64,000 nt of DNA from the NCBI RefSeq assembly GCF_039538005.1, contig NZ_BAABBO010000007.1:62001-126000 (forward strand), given 5' to 3'. The stretch comes from Allohahella marinimesophila (GTDB taxonomy: Bacteria > Pseudomonadota > Gammaproteobacteria > Pseudomonadales > Oleiphilaceae). Shown piece by piece: positions 36,959-46,097 of this stretch (the first letter of the stretch is position 1; each line of letters begins with the position of its first letter). The position numbers were made by a program, and so were the translations under genes. A model generated the notes under the pieces. That model searched no databases. It saw nothing but the letters and a program-made list of their open reading frames with translations, and was not told the DNA's origin.

Positions 36959-37147
36959 ATGAAAGACTCAAATACGGATAAGGCAGAAGGTACTATCGAT
37001 AAGATAAAAGGTAAGGCCAAAGAAGTTTTCGGCAAGGCAACTGATGACAAGGATACCGAAGCTGAAGGTAAGGCTGAAAATACCAAAGGTCATGCCAAAG
37101 AGACCAAAGGCAAGATGAAGGATACAGTGAAATCCGTTACCAGCTGA
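36959..37147 (+). CDS. CsbD-family stress protein
   Basis: A 62-residue, highly charged, Lys/Glu/Gly-rich protein of the CsbD family, typically induced in the general stress response (sigma-B in Bacillus; often sigma-S in Gram-negatives). AEGTIDKIKGKAKEVFGKAT is the family core, and a second KGHAKETKGK copy follows. AAGGAGG at 36947-36953 gives a very strong ribosome site six bases before the ATG. Codon use is AT-richer than its neighbours. It is a monocistronic unit closed by the terminator 20 bases downstream. Confidence 0.92.
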   Translation: MKDSNTDKAEGTIDKIKGKAKEVFGKATDDKDTEAEGKAENTKGHAKETKGKMKDTVKSVTS

Positions 37148-37166
37148 TCCAGCCCGTCTCTACAGA

Positions 37167-37192
37167 AAGCAGCCGTCAGGCTGCTTTTTTTT
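37167..37192 (+). terminator. Rho-independent terminator after the CsbD gene
   Basis: The arms AAGCAGCC (37167-37174) and GGCTGCTT (37179-37186) pair over a GTCA loop, followed directly by a T-run to 37192. It is the clearest intrinsic terminator in the window and ends the short CsbD transcript. Confidence 0.92.
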
Positions 37193-37308
37193 CGTTTGCG
37201 GTTTCGGTTAGCTGATCTTTCCAACTCATTGCTGCGTTTTGCTGCTTGCTGTCTGCGCTGGCGAAGTTAAGATGCAGACTGCAGGATGACATACTCAGGA
37301 GAGAATGA

Positions 37309-37821
37309 ATGCGTTCGTTGGAAAGCAAGATCGAAGCAGGTATTTTTGCGAGCCGCTGGCTCTTGGCGCCATTTTTCGTAGGCCTGATCGCGGCAATTCT
37401 CGTGTTGCTGGTGAAGTTCATGAAAGAGCTGGCCCTGCTGGTGATGAATGCCTGGACCGCCGATCAATACGAAGCTGTCATCTCAATTCTCACGCTGGTC
37501 GATACCGCCCTCATAGCCAGTCTTTTGCTGATTATTATCTTCAGTGGCTACGAAAACTTCGTGTCGAAGATTTCCGTAGGGGGGCATGAGGATCGTCCGG
37601 CCTGGATGGGGCGTGTGGGCTTCGCGGACCTGAAGCTGAAACTGATCGGTGCGATCGTGGCCATTTCGGCAGTAGAGCTCCTCAAGGCTTTTCTTGTCAG
37701 TGACCAATTCACGACAGAGCAGCTCGCATGGAAAGTCGGTATTCACTTCACTTTTGTCCTGTCCGGCGTGTTCTTCGCGCTGACTGACTGGATCTCCGAG
37801 TCCAGAAAGAAGGATCACTGA
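37309..37821 (+). CDS. YqhA/UPF0114 (TIGR00645) membrane protein
   Basis: An inner-membrane protein of unknown function, 170 residues with four membrane helices (about 15-38, 63-85, 105-125, 138-155). The ESKIEAGIFASRWLLAPFF start and NFVSKI plus the LKLKLIGAIVAISAVELLKAF stretch are signatures of the family. It converges on the PilZ membrane-protein gene, 38 bases away. The 160-base gap upstream begins with the CsbD terminator; I see no other feature in it. Confidence 0.92.
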   Translation: MRSLESKIEAGIFASRWLLAPFFVGLIAAILVLLVKFMKELALLVMNAWTADQYEAVISILTLVDTALIASLLLIIIFSGYENFVSKISVGGHEDRPAWMGRVGFADLKLKLIGAIVAISAVELLKAFLVSDQFTTEQLAWKVGIHFTFVLSGVFFALTDWISESRKKDH

Positions 37822-37859
37822 CCAGAGGTTGAAGTGCCTGGTGGCCCGTCCGCATTAGC

Positions 37860-39635
37860 TCAGGCCTCCTTGAGACGCTCGTGGATATACGTCCTGAGCT
37901 GATGCAGATTTTGATCTTCATCATTGAAGCGGATGCGGGCAAGGTGATTCTTCACCGACAATATCCGGCCTCGCAAATCTGTAAAGCCGAATTGAAGTCG
38001 GACATCGTCTCCCTCGCGAATAGCTGCTTCAGAGGGCACTTTCGCCAGCGTACCCTTCTCTGACAGGTCCCTGATGTAGAGTGCTGTCTTGCTGCCACCG
38101 ATCACACCCTCGATTTTCCGGCGAAAACGCAGTCTGGGGTTCTTGCGCTGAGGTTCGACTACGCGATGCCGCTCATGCTCAAGAAACAGATAGGACAGCA
38201 GGAAGGCGACCGCAAAACCCCTGAAGAAGCCGAACAGCAGGAAGGCCGCCACATTGATACCCGTAGTCTCCATTCCCCGAAACGACAGGTGTGTCAACAG
38301 TTGCAGCAAGCCCGTGATCAGGCCATACGCGATGGAGATTTGCACCGCCTTTACGATGACCTCTCGTGAGGTCTCATAATGCCGGTTACAGCTGGCGATG
38401 GTCACGGCCGAAAACAGGCCAAAGGAAATCGATAACCAGACGAAGGGCGGACTGAAGTTTTCACGAGCGAGCGTAAAGAATATGCCTGCGCCGAGTGTGC
38501 CGAACAGGAAGGCCAGAAGGTAGGCGATCCAGTTTCCCGGTCCCAGCTTCCTCGAGATGACCTCATTGAAAAAGATTCCGAACAGGGCAGCGATCACGTA
38601 GGAAGTCCACCCGCCCAGGGACCATCCTGTGATACGTTCGAGCTCAAACCAGCTCGCGGCCCCTGGTCGACCCGGCGGGCTGACGCCAGCCTCGTCAAAG
38701 GCCAGAAGACCTAGCGTTATGACGACTACGCACGCAGCAAGCATTCCGGCTATGGCAAGGATAAATGGCTGGTAGTCAGGTTCCTTATGGTCGAGATACT
38801 CGATGACGAGGCCGTACTGAAGTAGCATCGAATGACGTCGATTGCCATCCGGGTAATGCCGGACCGCATTTTTTGCCAGTATTTCAGTAAGGTCGTCCGT
38901 CAGGTTGTCGAGCTCCATCTGATACTCATGTAACTGTGTCCGGGAGGTGTCCGTCGAGACTCTGGGCAATATGGTGGCTAGTTCGGCCAGGCGTTTTTCG
39001 ATGCGGGTCAGGTCCTCGATATCCGGCGTGGTCGGATGCAACAAATGATTGATGGCTGCCAGATACAGACTCTTGAGCAGTGCCTTACCTAACGGAGAAG
39101 TCTGCTGATCACCCTGACCGTCGACGACTGTCTGCCAGAAGATGCCATCACTATCGCCAGTGAATCTATCGATAATCGCTTGCATACGCTGGCCGTCGAG
39201 ATTGATCTTCCAGAGGCTCGCAGAGAGACGAACCTTCAATTCGAGGGCATCTCGAGGAAGGCGTGCCAGTGAAAACAACGTGCTGCGCCAGCGCTCATCG
39301 ACTTCGTTGATTCGTGGGACCGCCAGCAAGGCCGTCAGCATGATGAGAAATGCTGTGAATGAGCTGTTGCCCAGGATGTCGGTGAACTGCGACGGAATAG
39401 TCTGCGTGATGCTTGCCGAAATGGCCTCCGCGTTCTCCAGCTGGCTCAACGCAAAGGCAAACAGAACGAATGTACTCAGGTAAATGCTGCTGTAGAGAAA
39501 ATATTTGCCCCGGCTGATGTACTCGGACGGCTTGCCGCTGAAACGTTCAGATTCGTTGCCAGGCCAACGGTTGAAGCGGGGCAGGATGACCAGAAACAGG
39601 ATGACTGCGCTGGCGAGGATGTGAATAGCGACCAT
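37860..39635 (-). CDS. Membrane protein with C-terminal PilZ domain
   Basis: This is a likely c-di-GMP receptor. The C-terminal about 95 residues are a PilZ domain: RFRRKIEGV supplies the RxxxR motif and IRDLSEKG the (D/N)xSxxG motif. Ahead of it are about nine or ten hydrophobic segments in two sets: two near the N-terminus (about 1-20 and 45-65), one near 95-115, and the rest at about 295-470. A long soluble helical stretch (about 125-290) lies between. I recognise no known family in the N-terminal part. Length 591. The output is unknown. It is the third of five c-di-GMP-linked proteins in the window (not counting the degenerate HD-GYP as enzyme). Confidence 0.85.
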   Translation of the reverse strand: MVAIHILASAVILFLVILPRFNRWPGNESERFSGKPSEYISRGKYFLYSSIYLSTFVLFAFALSQLENAEAISASITQTIPSQFTDILGNSSFTAFLIMLTALLAVPRINEVDERWRSTLFSLARLPRDALELKVRLSASLWKINLDGQRMQAIIDRFTGDSDGIFWQTVVDGQGDQQTSPLGKALLKSLYLAAINHLLHPTTPDIEDLTRIEKRLAELATILPRVSTDTSRTQLHEYQMELDNLTDDLTEILAKNAVRHYPDGNRRHSMLLQYGLVIEYLDHKEPDYQPFILAIAGMLAACVVVITLGLLAFDEAGVSPPGRPGAASWFELERITGWSLGGWTSYVIAALFGIFFNEVISRKLGPGNWIAYLLAFLFGTLGAGIFFTLARENFSPPFVWLSISFGLFSAVTIASCNRHYETSREVIVKAVQISIAYGLITGLLQLLTHLSFRGMETTGINVAAFLLFGFFRGFAVAFLLSYLFLEHERHRVVEPQRKNPRLRFRRKIEGVIGGSKTALYIRDLSEKGTLAKVPSEAAIREGDDVRLQFGFTDLRGRILSVKNHLARIRFNDEDQNLHQLRTYIHERLKEA

Positions 39636-39765
39636 GGCACGGACCCTCCGTGGCCGGTCAGCTCATAGACCGACTCAATCTAATACTAGGCCTGTCAGAC
39701 TGGAGTGAAAAGACTTAAATGGAATAAACCGCAGATAAAACGGTGCTAAGGCGATATTGGTACTG

Positions 39766-40533
39766 TCAGTCGAGGTATCTCTCAAGAATCGCATCGAAGT
39801 TGCCATCATTCTGCATATTTTCAAGCAGTTCCGAAAAGGCCTCCACGAATTCGGGCGAGGTGGTCTCTCGTGAAAAAGCGAAATAGGAAGGTGCATCAGC
39901 TACGATGAGGTCAGTTGGGCCGATGACCAAGCCGAGGCCAAGCGAGTTGAGCTCTGCACGGGCAGTGAGTTCATCTGCAATGACGCCATCAATCCGTCCC
40001 ATCGCCAGCATTTTCCACAGCGATTCGCGTTCGTTGACGGCTACGAGCTGTTTCTCGAAACCAGCCCTCGTGCGCAGTCGTTCAAACTCACTGCTGTACG
40101 ACACGCCGATCTGAACGCCGAGGCGATACTCACTGTCCTCAATATCGGCCAGTGCTCCCACTTGCCATCTGTCGAAAGCTGCTGTCTGTTGGAAGAGCCG
40201 ATTAGGTGACTGGAAGTCTTTCGATGAAAATAGCGCAAAGGTATCTCTCTCTGCAGTTCGGAATGCGCCTCCCACCATATCGATCTTGCCTGCTTTCAAT
40301 GCTTCGAGCGCACGAGCCCAGGGCATTTTGGTCAGTTCCAGGCTGCAGTCCATCTCGCTAAGAATCTCGCGCACGACATCGATATTGATTCCAATAGGGA
40401 GTGTAGGATGCGCTGCCGATATGAAGGAAAAAGGTGGGTCGTCATTCCAGCGAAGAATTTTGGTACAGGCGGTGGCTTTAGAGCTGAGCGTGATAAACAA
40501 TGTCACAAGAACCAGTCTCTGCAGCATGGTCAT
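39766..40533 (-). CDS. Periplasmic solute-binding protein, amino-acid-type fold (SBP_bac_3)
   Basis: This is a secreted type II solute-binding protein, with a signal peptide cut before CTKILRWNDDPPF (about residue 23). The two-lobed fold is indicated by PIGINIDVVREILSEM, LTKMPWARALEALKAGKIDMVGGAFRTAERD and VNERESLWKMLAMGRIDGVIADE. No permease or ATPase gene is nearby, so it may serve a membrane sensor and not an importer. Length 255. A second protein of this class lies at 45303-46097; they are not close copies. Confidence 0.9.
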   Translation of the reverse strand: MTMLQRLVLVTLFITLSSKATACTKILRWNDDPPFSFISAAHPTLPIGINIDVVREILSEMDCSLELTKMPWARALEALKAGKIDMVGGAFRTAERDTFALFSSKDFQSPNRLFQQTAAFDRWQVGALADIEDSEYRLGVQIGVSYSSEFERLRTRAGFEKQLVAVNERESLWKMLAMGRIDGVIADELTARAELNSLGLGLVIGPTDLIVADAPSYFAFSRETTSPEFVEAFSELLENMQNDGNFDAILERYLD

Positions 40534-40689
40534 CCTCTCAGAGTTACTACGGTGACAACAATTCTACAAGAGATAGCACCGTAAACCGCATTGATCAATG
40601 ACTGTGATGGCTCAGCATGCCCATTTGTTTGTCGGCGCCGACAGCGCCACAACAGATCTCGCTGGATTCTACTCGGCGCCTTCTCTAGT

Positions 40690-41181
40690 ATGACTTCGGG
40701 CATGGCTGCTTCAGTCATTGTAAAAGTTCGAAGCCAGAGGCGGGCGGGTTTGAAGGCAAGACGGCTCCACCAATTGACTGCCTGGCTGGCCCTGCTGTCC
40801 GTCCTGCTCATCTATTTAGCACCAATTCTGACGCAAACCCAGAATGCGCGCCGCGATCAGCCTGCGTCGCCTGCTTTATCCCACCTGCATCAATCCGATG
40901 ATGCTCAGGATTCGACTGAACATCATTCGCATCATCATGACTTTGCTACCAGGCAGTCGGACTCACCAGCTTCGTCGCCTGCGACTGATCACGCCAAGCA
41001 CAATGAGTGTGGGTACTGCGCACTTCTGACGACAACACCCCCGATTACGCCGCCGGATCTGTCAACTCACCGCCTTGAGCTGGCGTCGATGGGCTCCGGG
41101 ACAGTCTCCTGGCTTTCCCTCCCGAAAAAAGCTCCGGTCTTTCCAGACTCACCCACCCGCGCTCCACCTGTCATGGCCTGA
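40690..41181 (+). CDS. DUF2946-like His-rich membrane protein
   Basis: This is probably a metal-related small membrane protein. One membrane helix (WLALLSVLLIYLAPIL) is followed by a His-rich periplasmic stretch (HHSHHHDF) and HNECGYCALL, the DUF2946 signature, which often occurs by TonB-receptor and PepSY genes for copper or iron. Start ATG 40690 (or 40702); upstream in-frame codons lack a good site. Length about 163. The PepSY gene follows after 40 bases on the same strand, so the two are likely co-expressed. Confidence 0.8.
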   Translation: MTSGMAASVIVKVRSQRRAGLKARRLHQLTAWLALLSVLLIYLAPILTQTQNARRDQPASPALSHLHQSDDAQDSTEHHSHHHDFATRQSDSPASSPATDHAKHNECGYCALLTTTPPITPPDLSTHRLELASMGSGTVSWLSLPKKAPVFPDSPTRAPPVMA

Positions 41182-41221
41182 ACCCGGACTACACCTTCTC
41201 AATTCAAGTTCAAGGATAGCC

Positions 41222-42610
41222 ATGCTGAACCATAATCAAACCAGCGATAAAGGCTGGGAATACCCTCTGCTCGTTCGTCTGCACTTTTACGCCGGTCTGC
41301 TCGTCGGAACTTTTATTTTCATAGCAGCGCTTTCGGGCGCCTTGTTTGCACTGACACCCCAGATCGAAAACTGGCTCTACCAAACGGAACTGACAGCTGT
41401 GCAGGCGGGCGAACATCGTCCACTGGCGGCACAGGTAGAGGTCGCTCGCGAGGCTATTGGTGAACACGCTGTATTGTCAGCTGTTCGCCCCGCACCAGCG
41501 CCTGGCCAGACCACTCGCGTCATGTTCTCGGTAGATGGCCTCGCCCCTTCTGAACATCAGGCTATCTTTGTCGACCCGACAACATTGAAGGTCCGCGGTA
41601 GCCTCGCGGTCTACGGCACCAGTGGCACGCTACCTTTTCGTATATGGATCGACTATCTGCATCGGCAGCTTCATCTGGGTGAAGTTGGGCGCTACTACAG
41701 TGAATTGGCTGCCTCCTGGCTGTGGCTTGTCGCCCTGGGTGGCGTGTTGCTCTGGTGGCATCGACGTGGGCAGAATCGGGCGGCGAAAGCCGAAGGTGCT
41801 CGGGGTCGACTGCGGCGCTGGCACAGTACACTTGGCGTCATACTCTGTGTCGCCTTAGTATTTTTTTCTGTTACCGGCCTGACATGGTCGAAGTGGGCGG
41901 GTGCCAATATTGCCTCGCTCCGCGCCCAGTTGGATTGGAGCACACCGGGCCTGAGTACTTCCCTCAGTCCCGGCAATACTGGCTCCGAATTGTCTCATCA
42001 TGAAGGTCATCACGCGGAGAGTCCGCGACTGACGATGCTGACCGATAGGCCCGCACTCTTCGATGAGATGCTCGCGCGAGCGCGATCGGCAGGCATCGAT
42101 GCGGCGTTATTGGAAATCAGGCCAGCAGCCGATGCGGACAGTGCCTGGGTGGTCAAGGAGATCGATCGTCGCTGGCCTACACAGGTTGACGCTGTGGCTA
42201 TCGACCCTCGAAGCATGACGGTCGTTGATAAGCAGGTGTTCGAAGAATTTCCCCTTGCCGCCAAGCTCACCCGCTGGGGCATCGACGCCCACATGGGTAT
42301 TCTGTTTGGTTGGCCCAACCAGCTCTTTGTAGCCGCTTGTGCCTTGGCCTTATGCGTCCTCGTCGCACTGGGATACCGGATGTGGTGGCTTCGGCGACCT
42401 GCGCTGAACAGCCGTGTTTCGGCTGATCCAAAGCGGGTGATGACCCACCTGCGCAAGGCTTCGCCCATTGCCATGCTGGCCATGACGATAGTAGCGTTCA
42501 TGCTCGGTATATTCGCGCCAGTTATGGGCGTTAGTCTCCTGATATTTCTCCTGATCGATGCCTGGCTTGGGCAGCGATCGATACCAACGCAGCCCGTGTT
42601 GATGGAATGA
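41222..42610 (+). CDS. PepSY-associated transmembrane protein
   Basis: PepSY-TM proteins are inner-membrane proteins, many of which act as ferric-siderophore reductases or in copper handling. Start ATG 41222 has AAGGA six bases upstream and yields the typical N-terminus (LLVRLHFYAGLLVGTFIFIAALSGALFA, first membrane helix). Other helices lie near 160-185, 208-230, 365-385 and 415-450; PepSY regions fill the periplasmic loops. YLHRQLHLGEVGRYYSELAA and RLRRWHSTLGV give conserved histidines for heme. Length 462. With the DUF2946 gene upstream it forms a metal-linked pair. Confidence 0.9.
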   Translation: MLNHNQTSDKGWEYPLLVRLHFYAGLLVGTFIFIAALSGALFALTPQIENWLYQTELTAVQAGEHRPLAAQVEVAREAIGEHAVLSAVRPAPAPGQTTRVMFSVDGLAPSEHQAIFVDPTTLKVRGSLAVYGTSGTLPFRIWIDYLHRQLHLGEVGRYYSELAASWLWLVALGGVLLWWHRRGQNRAAKAEGARGRLRRWHSTLGVILCVALVFFSVTGLTWSKWAGANIASLRAQLDWSTPGLSTSLSPGNTGSELSHHEGHHAESPRLTMLTDRPALFDEMLARARSAGIDAALLEIRPAADADSAWVVKEIDRRWPTQVDAVAIDPRSMTVVDKQVFEEFPLAAKLTRWGIDAHMGILFGWPNQLFVAACALALCVLVALGYRMWWLRRPALNSRVSADPKRVMTHLRKASPIAMLAMTIVAFMLGIFAPVMGVSLLIFLLIDAWLGQRSIPTQPVLME

Positions 42611-42614
42611 TGTT

Positions 42615-42643
42615 CGAACCAAACACGGCATCATGCCGGTTCG
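42615..42643. terminator. Possible bidirectional terminator
   Basis: CGAACC (42615-42620) pairs with GGTTCG (42638-42643) around an inner GGCAT/ATGCC stem, with unpaired AAACA on one side. It lies in the 45-base gap between the convergent PepSY and alpha/beta-hydrolase genes. The tail GTCTTT is only weakly T-rich. Confidence 0.4.
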
Positions 42644-42655
42644 TCTTTAGCATGC

Positions 42656-43657
42656 TCAGCTGTCGCTGCCTTGCAAATAGCCGAGCAGGGCTTCGTGAAA
42701 GCGTTCGGGTGCCTGGATCTGAGGTGAGTGACCGAGATCTTCGAAGCTGACCAGTGTGGCATTCGGTATTCGCTCCGCAGCATCCTGGCTGATCTGTGGA
42801 TACTGCCCCAGGGTCTTCTGCTGCTCTGGCGATGCTGTAGCCTTGCCTACAGCGGTATTGTCCTGCTCACCTATCAACAGGAGGGTAGGCGGCTTCAGCT
42901 GGTCGAATTCGTATACCACGGGCTGGGTCAGAATCATGTCGTAGGTCAGCGCCGAGTTCCAGGCTACGGCTTCGCGGCCCTCGCCACGAAACATGCCCGC
43001 ACGCATGTCTACCCAGCGATCAAACTCAGGGCGCCAGGTCCCCGCATAATAGGTGCTCTTCTGGTATTTTCGCATGCCCTCGGCAGAAGCATTTAGCTCA
43101 CTTTCATACCAGCTGTCGATGCTTCTGTAAGGGACGCCCTTGGCAATCCAGTCTTCGAGTCCGATCGGATTGACGAGTATGAGCTGCTTGACCTGCTCCG
43201 GATTCAGGAGCGCATGTCGAGTCGCGAGCATGCCGCCCATGGAGTGTCCCATGACGCTGTGCCGCTCGATGCCAAGCGAACTCAGCAAAGCCGAGGTGTT
43301 TGCTGAGAGCTGGTGAAAGCTGAACTGATAGTGTTCAGGTTTGCTGGATTTGCAGAAGCCAATCTGATCTGGTGCGATGACCCGGTAACCGGCACCAGTC
43401 AGCGTCGTGATGGTGCTTTCCCAGGTGGCTGCACAGAAATTCTTGCCATGCAGAAGGACCACCGTTTCTCCATTGGGCTTCGCGGGTTTGATGTCCATGT
43501 AGGCCATCTCCAGCGTCTGGCCTTGCGAATCAAGCTCGAACTTTTTTACCGGATGAGGATAGTCGAAGCCTTCAAGTCTCGGCCCGTAGGCGGGCTCGTC
43601 AGCCGCCAGGGCGGGTAGAGCAGCAGCGAGTAACAGGGTATGAAGCAGGCGTTGCAT
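42656..43657 (-). CDS. Secreted alpha/beta hydrolase
   Basis: This is a serine hydrolase of the alpha/beta fold with a signal peptide (MQRLLHTLLLAAALPALAAD, cleavage about 19). The oxyanion region is VVLLHGKNFCAATWES, the nucleophile elbow is MGHSMGG, the acid is in LIGEQDNTAVG, and the base His is in LGHSPQIQ. The frame extends 94 codons upstream over the divergent truC gene, but only ATG 43657 starts with a signal peptide. Length 333. Substrate unknown. Confidence 0.9.
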   Translation of the reverse strand: MQRLLHTLLLAAALPALAADEPAYGPRLEGFDYPHPVKKFELDSQGQTLEMAYMDIKPAKPNGETVVLLHGKNFCAATWESTITTLTGAGYRVIAPDQIGFCKSSKPEHYQFSFHQLSANTSALLSSLGIERHSVMGHSMGGMLATRHALLNPEQVKQLILVNPIGLEDWIAKGVPYRSIDSWYESELNASAEGMRKYQKSTYYAGTWRPEFDRWVDMRAGMFRGEGREAVAWNSALTYDMILTQPVVYEFDQLKPPTLLLIGEQDNTAVGKATASPEQQKTLGQYPQISQDAAERIPNATLVSFEDLGHSPQIQAPERFHEALLGYLQGSDS

Positions 43658-43762
43658 GAAGACTGTTCTCCGAATGGGTATGTATGTCCAGCCTAGCAGG
43701 CACTGGTTCGTCAGGGCTATGCTTGTCGTCCTTGGAGCTGAGTGTAGTAGAGAGAAAATATC

Positions 43763-44515
43763 ATGACTGAGGCAGTTCACAACCCACTGACCGAAGTTTA
43801 CCGCGACGCGTGGCTGCTGGTAGTGCATAAGCCGGCTGGTTTGCTGGTGCATCGTAGCCCGATCGATCGGCATGAAACCGAATTTGCGCTGCAGTACGCC
43901 AGGTCGATGAACGATGGCGCGCATGTCTATCCTGTTCATCGTCTGGACAGGCCGACATCAGGATTGCTGGTATTCGCCCGTGACCCGCAAACGGCCAGTC
44001 AACTGGGGCAGAACTTGATGTCCGGCGCGGTTCAAAAGACCTATCTTGCCATGGTCAGGGGGTGGTGCCCCGAGAGCGGGATGATCGATCACCCGCTGCG
44101 AGAGGAGCCTGAGGACCGACGACGCAAGGCGGAACCGCAACCCATTCGCGAGGCGAGGACAAATTACCGACGGCTGGCGACAACGGAAATTCCAGTCGAA
44201 ATTGAAGGCTATCCGATCAGTCGTTACAGTCTGGTCGAGCTACAGCCGGAGACCGGCCGCAAACACCAGCTCCGGAGGCACCTGAAGCATATCAACCACC
44301 CCATCATTGGCGATGCGAATCACGGACGGGGGCGTCACAATCGTTACTTTGCTGAGCGCTTCGGACAGAGCCGTCTCATGCTGGCGGCAACGCAGTTGAT
44401 TTTCGAGCACCCGGTGACGCGAGAACGCTTGCATCTCAAGGCTGCCCCGGAAGCCAGCTTCCTTCAGGTGCTGTCTGTTTTTGACTGCAGCATTTGGCCT
44501 GGGCGAAGGGAATGA
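43763..44515 (+). CDS. truC: tRNA pseudouridine(65) synthase, RluA family
   Basis: TruC makes pseudouridine at position 65 of some tRNAs. The RluA-family core is clear: VVHKPAGLLVHRSP at the N-terminus, then PVHRLDRPTSGLLVFA with the catalytic Asp. YSLVELQPETGRKHQLRRHLKHINHPIIGD is typical of TruC (the RluA enzymes usually have RxHQIRxH). No S4 domain. Length 250, matching E. coli TruC (260). Distinguishing TruC from RluA or RluC rests on these motifs and size. Confidence 0.9.
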   Translation: MTEAVHNPLTEVYRDAWLLVVHKPAGLLVHRSPIDRHETEFALQYARSMNDGAHVYPVHRLDRPTSGLLVFARDPQTASQLGQNLMSGAVQKTYLAMVRGWCPESGMIDHPLREEPEDRRRKAEPQPIREARTNYRRLATTEIPVEIEGYPISRYSLVELQPETGRKHQLRRHLKHINHPIIGDANHGRGRHNRYFAERFGQSRLMLAATQLIFEHPVTRERLHLKAAPEASFLQVLSVFDCSIWPGRRE

Positions 44516-44653
44516 CTCAAATGTCTCGGTCTGAGGATCGAAGCGTACATGACTGCGCCGTCATCATCCAACCGGCGCCGTAGCGCCGTAACCCACACTA
44601 ACTTCTCATCCGATCTGCCGGCGCGCAGGTCGGACCCATAAAGGAATATCGAT

Positions 44654-45286
44654 ATGAACGAGAGAACCCTAGTGATAGGCAGCAGCGGCAATATAGGCAA
44701 GCTTCTGGTACCCATGCTGGCGAAAGCAGGCATTCCCACCGTCGCCATGGTGCGAGACAAGTCGAAGCTCGAAAGGCACGAAGGTATCGAGATTGTAGAA
44801 GCCGATCTCGAAAAGGATTTCGGGCATGTGTTCGAGGGTTGCAACAGGGTAGTATTCTGTGCCGGCTCGGGGCCGGATACCGGGCTCGACAAGACCTTTC
44901 TCGTCGACCTGTGGGGCGCAAGAAAAGCAGTGGCTCAGGCAAAGAAGCATGGAGTCGAACAGTTCGTCATGGTCAGTTCAATGGGTGCCGGCGACCCTGA
45001 GGCGGGCCCGCAAGCGATGCGTCCCTACCTCATCGCCAAGCACCTGGCTGATGAAGGTTTGATCCAGTCCGGTGTGCCTTATACGATACTGAGACCCGGT
45101 CAGCTGACCGACGTCGATGGCAGTGGTCGAATCACCACCACGGTCCCTGAACAGTCAGACGACCAGAAAGTACCGCGAGAAGATGTCGCGAGTGTGATTC
45201 TTGAGACCCTCAGGAAAGGCGCCCCTTTGAATGAGATTGTTGATATCTATCAGGGCGAAGAGGCCATCGAAAAAGCTATTGGCTGA
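44654..45286 (+). CDS. NAD(P)-binding atypical SDR (YwnB/YhfK-like)
   Basis: A 210-residue Rossmann-fold protein of the NAD(P)H-binding atypical SDR group. The cofactor turn is VIGSSGNIGK (7-16), the Arg in VAMVRDKSK suggests NADP(H), and AGSGPDTG follows. FVMVSSMGAGDPE and the YLIAKHLADEGLIQSGVPYTILRPGQL region are typical of YhfK/YwnB. These proteins respond to oxidative or general stress, but no substrate is known. AAGGA precedes the ATG by eight bases. Confidence 0.92.
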   Translation: MNERTLVIGSSGNIGKLLVPMLAKAGIPTVAMVRDKSKLERHEGIEIVEADLEKDFGHVFEGCNRVVFCAGSGPDTGLDKTFLVDLWGARKAVAQAKKHGVEQFVMVSSMGAGDPEAGPQAMRPYLIAKHLADEGLIQSGVPYTILRPGQLTDVDGSGRITTTVPEQSDDQKVPREDVASVILETLRKGAPLNEIVDIYQGEEAIEKAIG

Positions 45287-45302
45287 AAATACTTTGATCC
45301 TT

Positions 45303-46097
45303 TCAATCGAGGGCATTGAAATCCACTTCCGTAGGCCTGGTGGCGCCAATATTGAACTGTTGAATCAGCACCTCGTAGGCGGGTTGCTTACGGAAGCTTC
45401 GGTAGGCCTGGGCAAACTGGTCCGCCTGGACTGAGTCCTTGTTCCGGGGAAAGGCGATATACATTTTAGTGGCAAGAAATGTCGAGTTTTCGAGCGCTTG
45501 CAGTTCATCCCGAAAGAGTGAGTTGACAGCGAGAGACAGCGCAGTGATCGAACCGAATACGGCATCGTATCGGTCGGTCTGAAGCATATTGAACAAACGT
45601 GACTGATTCACCGTGGCGGTATTGACGGAGTCACCTTTGTCTATCAGCGTCTGAATCCGTTCCCCCATGTAGTAGCCATCCGGAAAACCAATATGCCAGC
45701 GGTCGGCAAATGCTTCCAGCGGTTGATGGAACGTGATCTCGTCTGCGCGGGACTTCTTGATGTAGAGTGTGGCGCCATTGACATGTAGCAGATTGTCCGG
45801 AAGAAATTTGGCAAACGCCTCCCTTTCTGGACTGGCAGCCACATAGATAGCGGCGTCTACGCTATTGTTCTCAAGCTGTGAGATGACCCGTTTCCAGGGC
45901 AGGGCGATGAACGCGACATCCCATCCCAGGCTGGATGCGACAGCGCGCACCAACTCGATATGGAACCCGGTGAGGGTTTTGGACTGGTCCCGATACTCAT
46001 ACGGGCGATTGTCGGCATCTTCCAGAGCTACGAGAAATTTTTCTGCATTCGCCCAGGTAGCGCAGCAGCAGAATAGAATGAGTAGAACTCGTGGCAT
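45303..46097 (-). CDS. Periplasmic solute-binding protein, amino-acid-type fold (SBP_bac_3)
   Basis: A secreted solute-binding protein, signal peptide MPRVLLILFCCCATWANA then EKFLVALEDADNRPYEYRD. The fold is shown by LTGFHIELVRAVASSLGWDV, LPWKRVISQLENNSVDAAIYVAAS and MLQTDRYDAVFGS. No transporter subunits lie nearby. Length 264. Like the 39766 gene it is orphaned and sits close to a membrane GGDEF protein; periplasmic partners of that kind are known for some c-di-GMP sensors, but the link here is only positional. Confidence 0.88.
   Translation of the reverse strand: MPRVLLILFCCCATWANAEKFLVALEDADNRPYEYRDQSKTLTGFHIELVRAVASSLGWDVAFIALPWKRVISQLENNSVDAAIYVAASPEREAFAKFLPDNLLHVNGATLYIKKSRADEITFHQPLEAFADRWHIGFPDGYYMGERIQTLIDKGDSVNTATVNQSRLFNMLQTDRYDAVFGSITALSLAVNSLFRDELQALENSTFLATKMYIAFPRNKDSVQADQFAQAYRSFRKQPAYEVLIQQFNIGATRPTEVDFNALD

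Noticed and set aside
44516..44653. GC-rich repeats (GGCGCCG, GCGCCG) upstream of the atypical SDR gene
   Set aside because: Arms do not give a stable hairpin with a T-run; no regulatory site could be supported.
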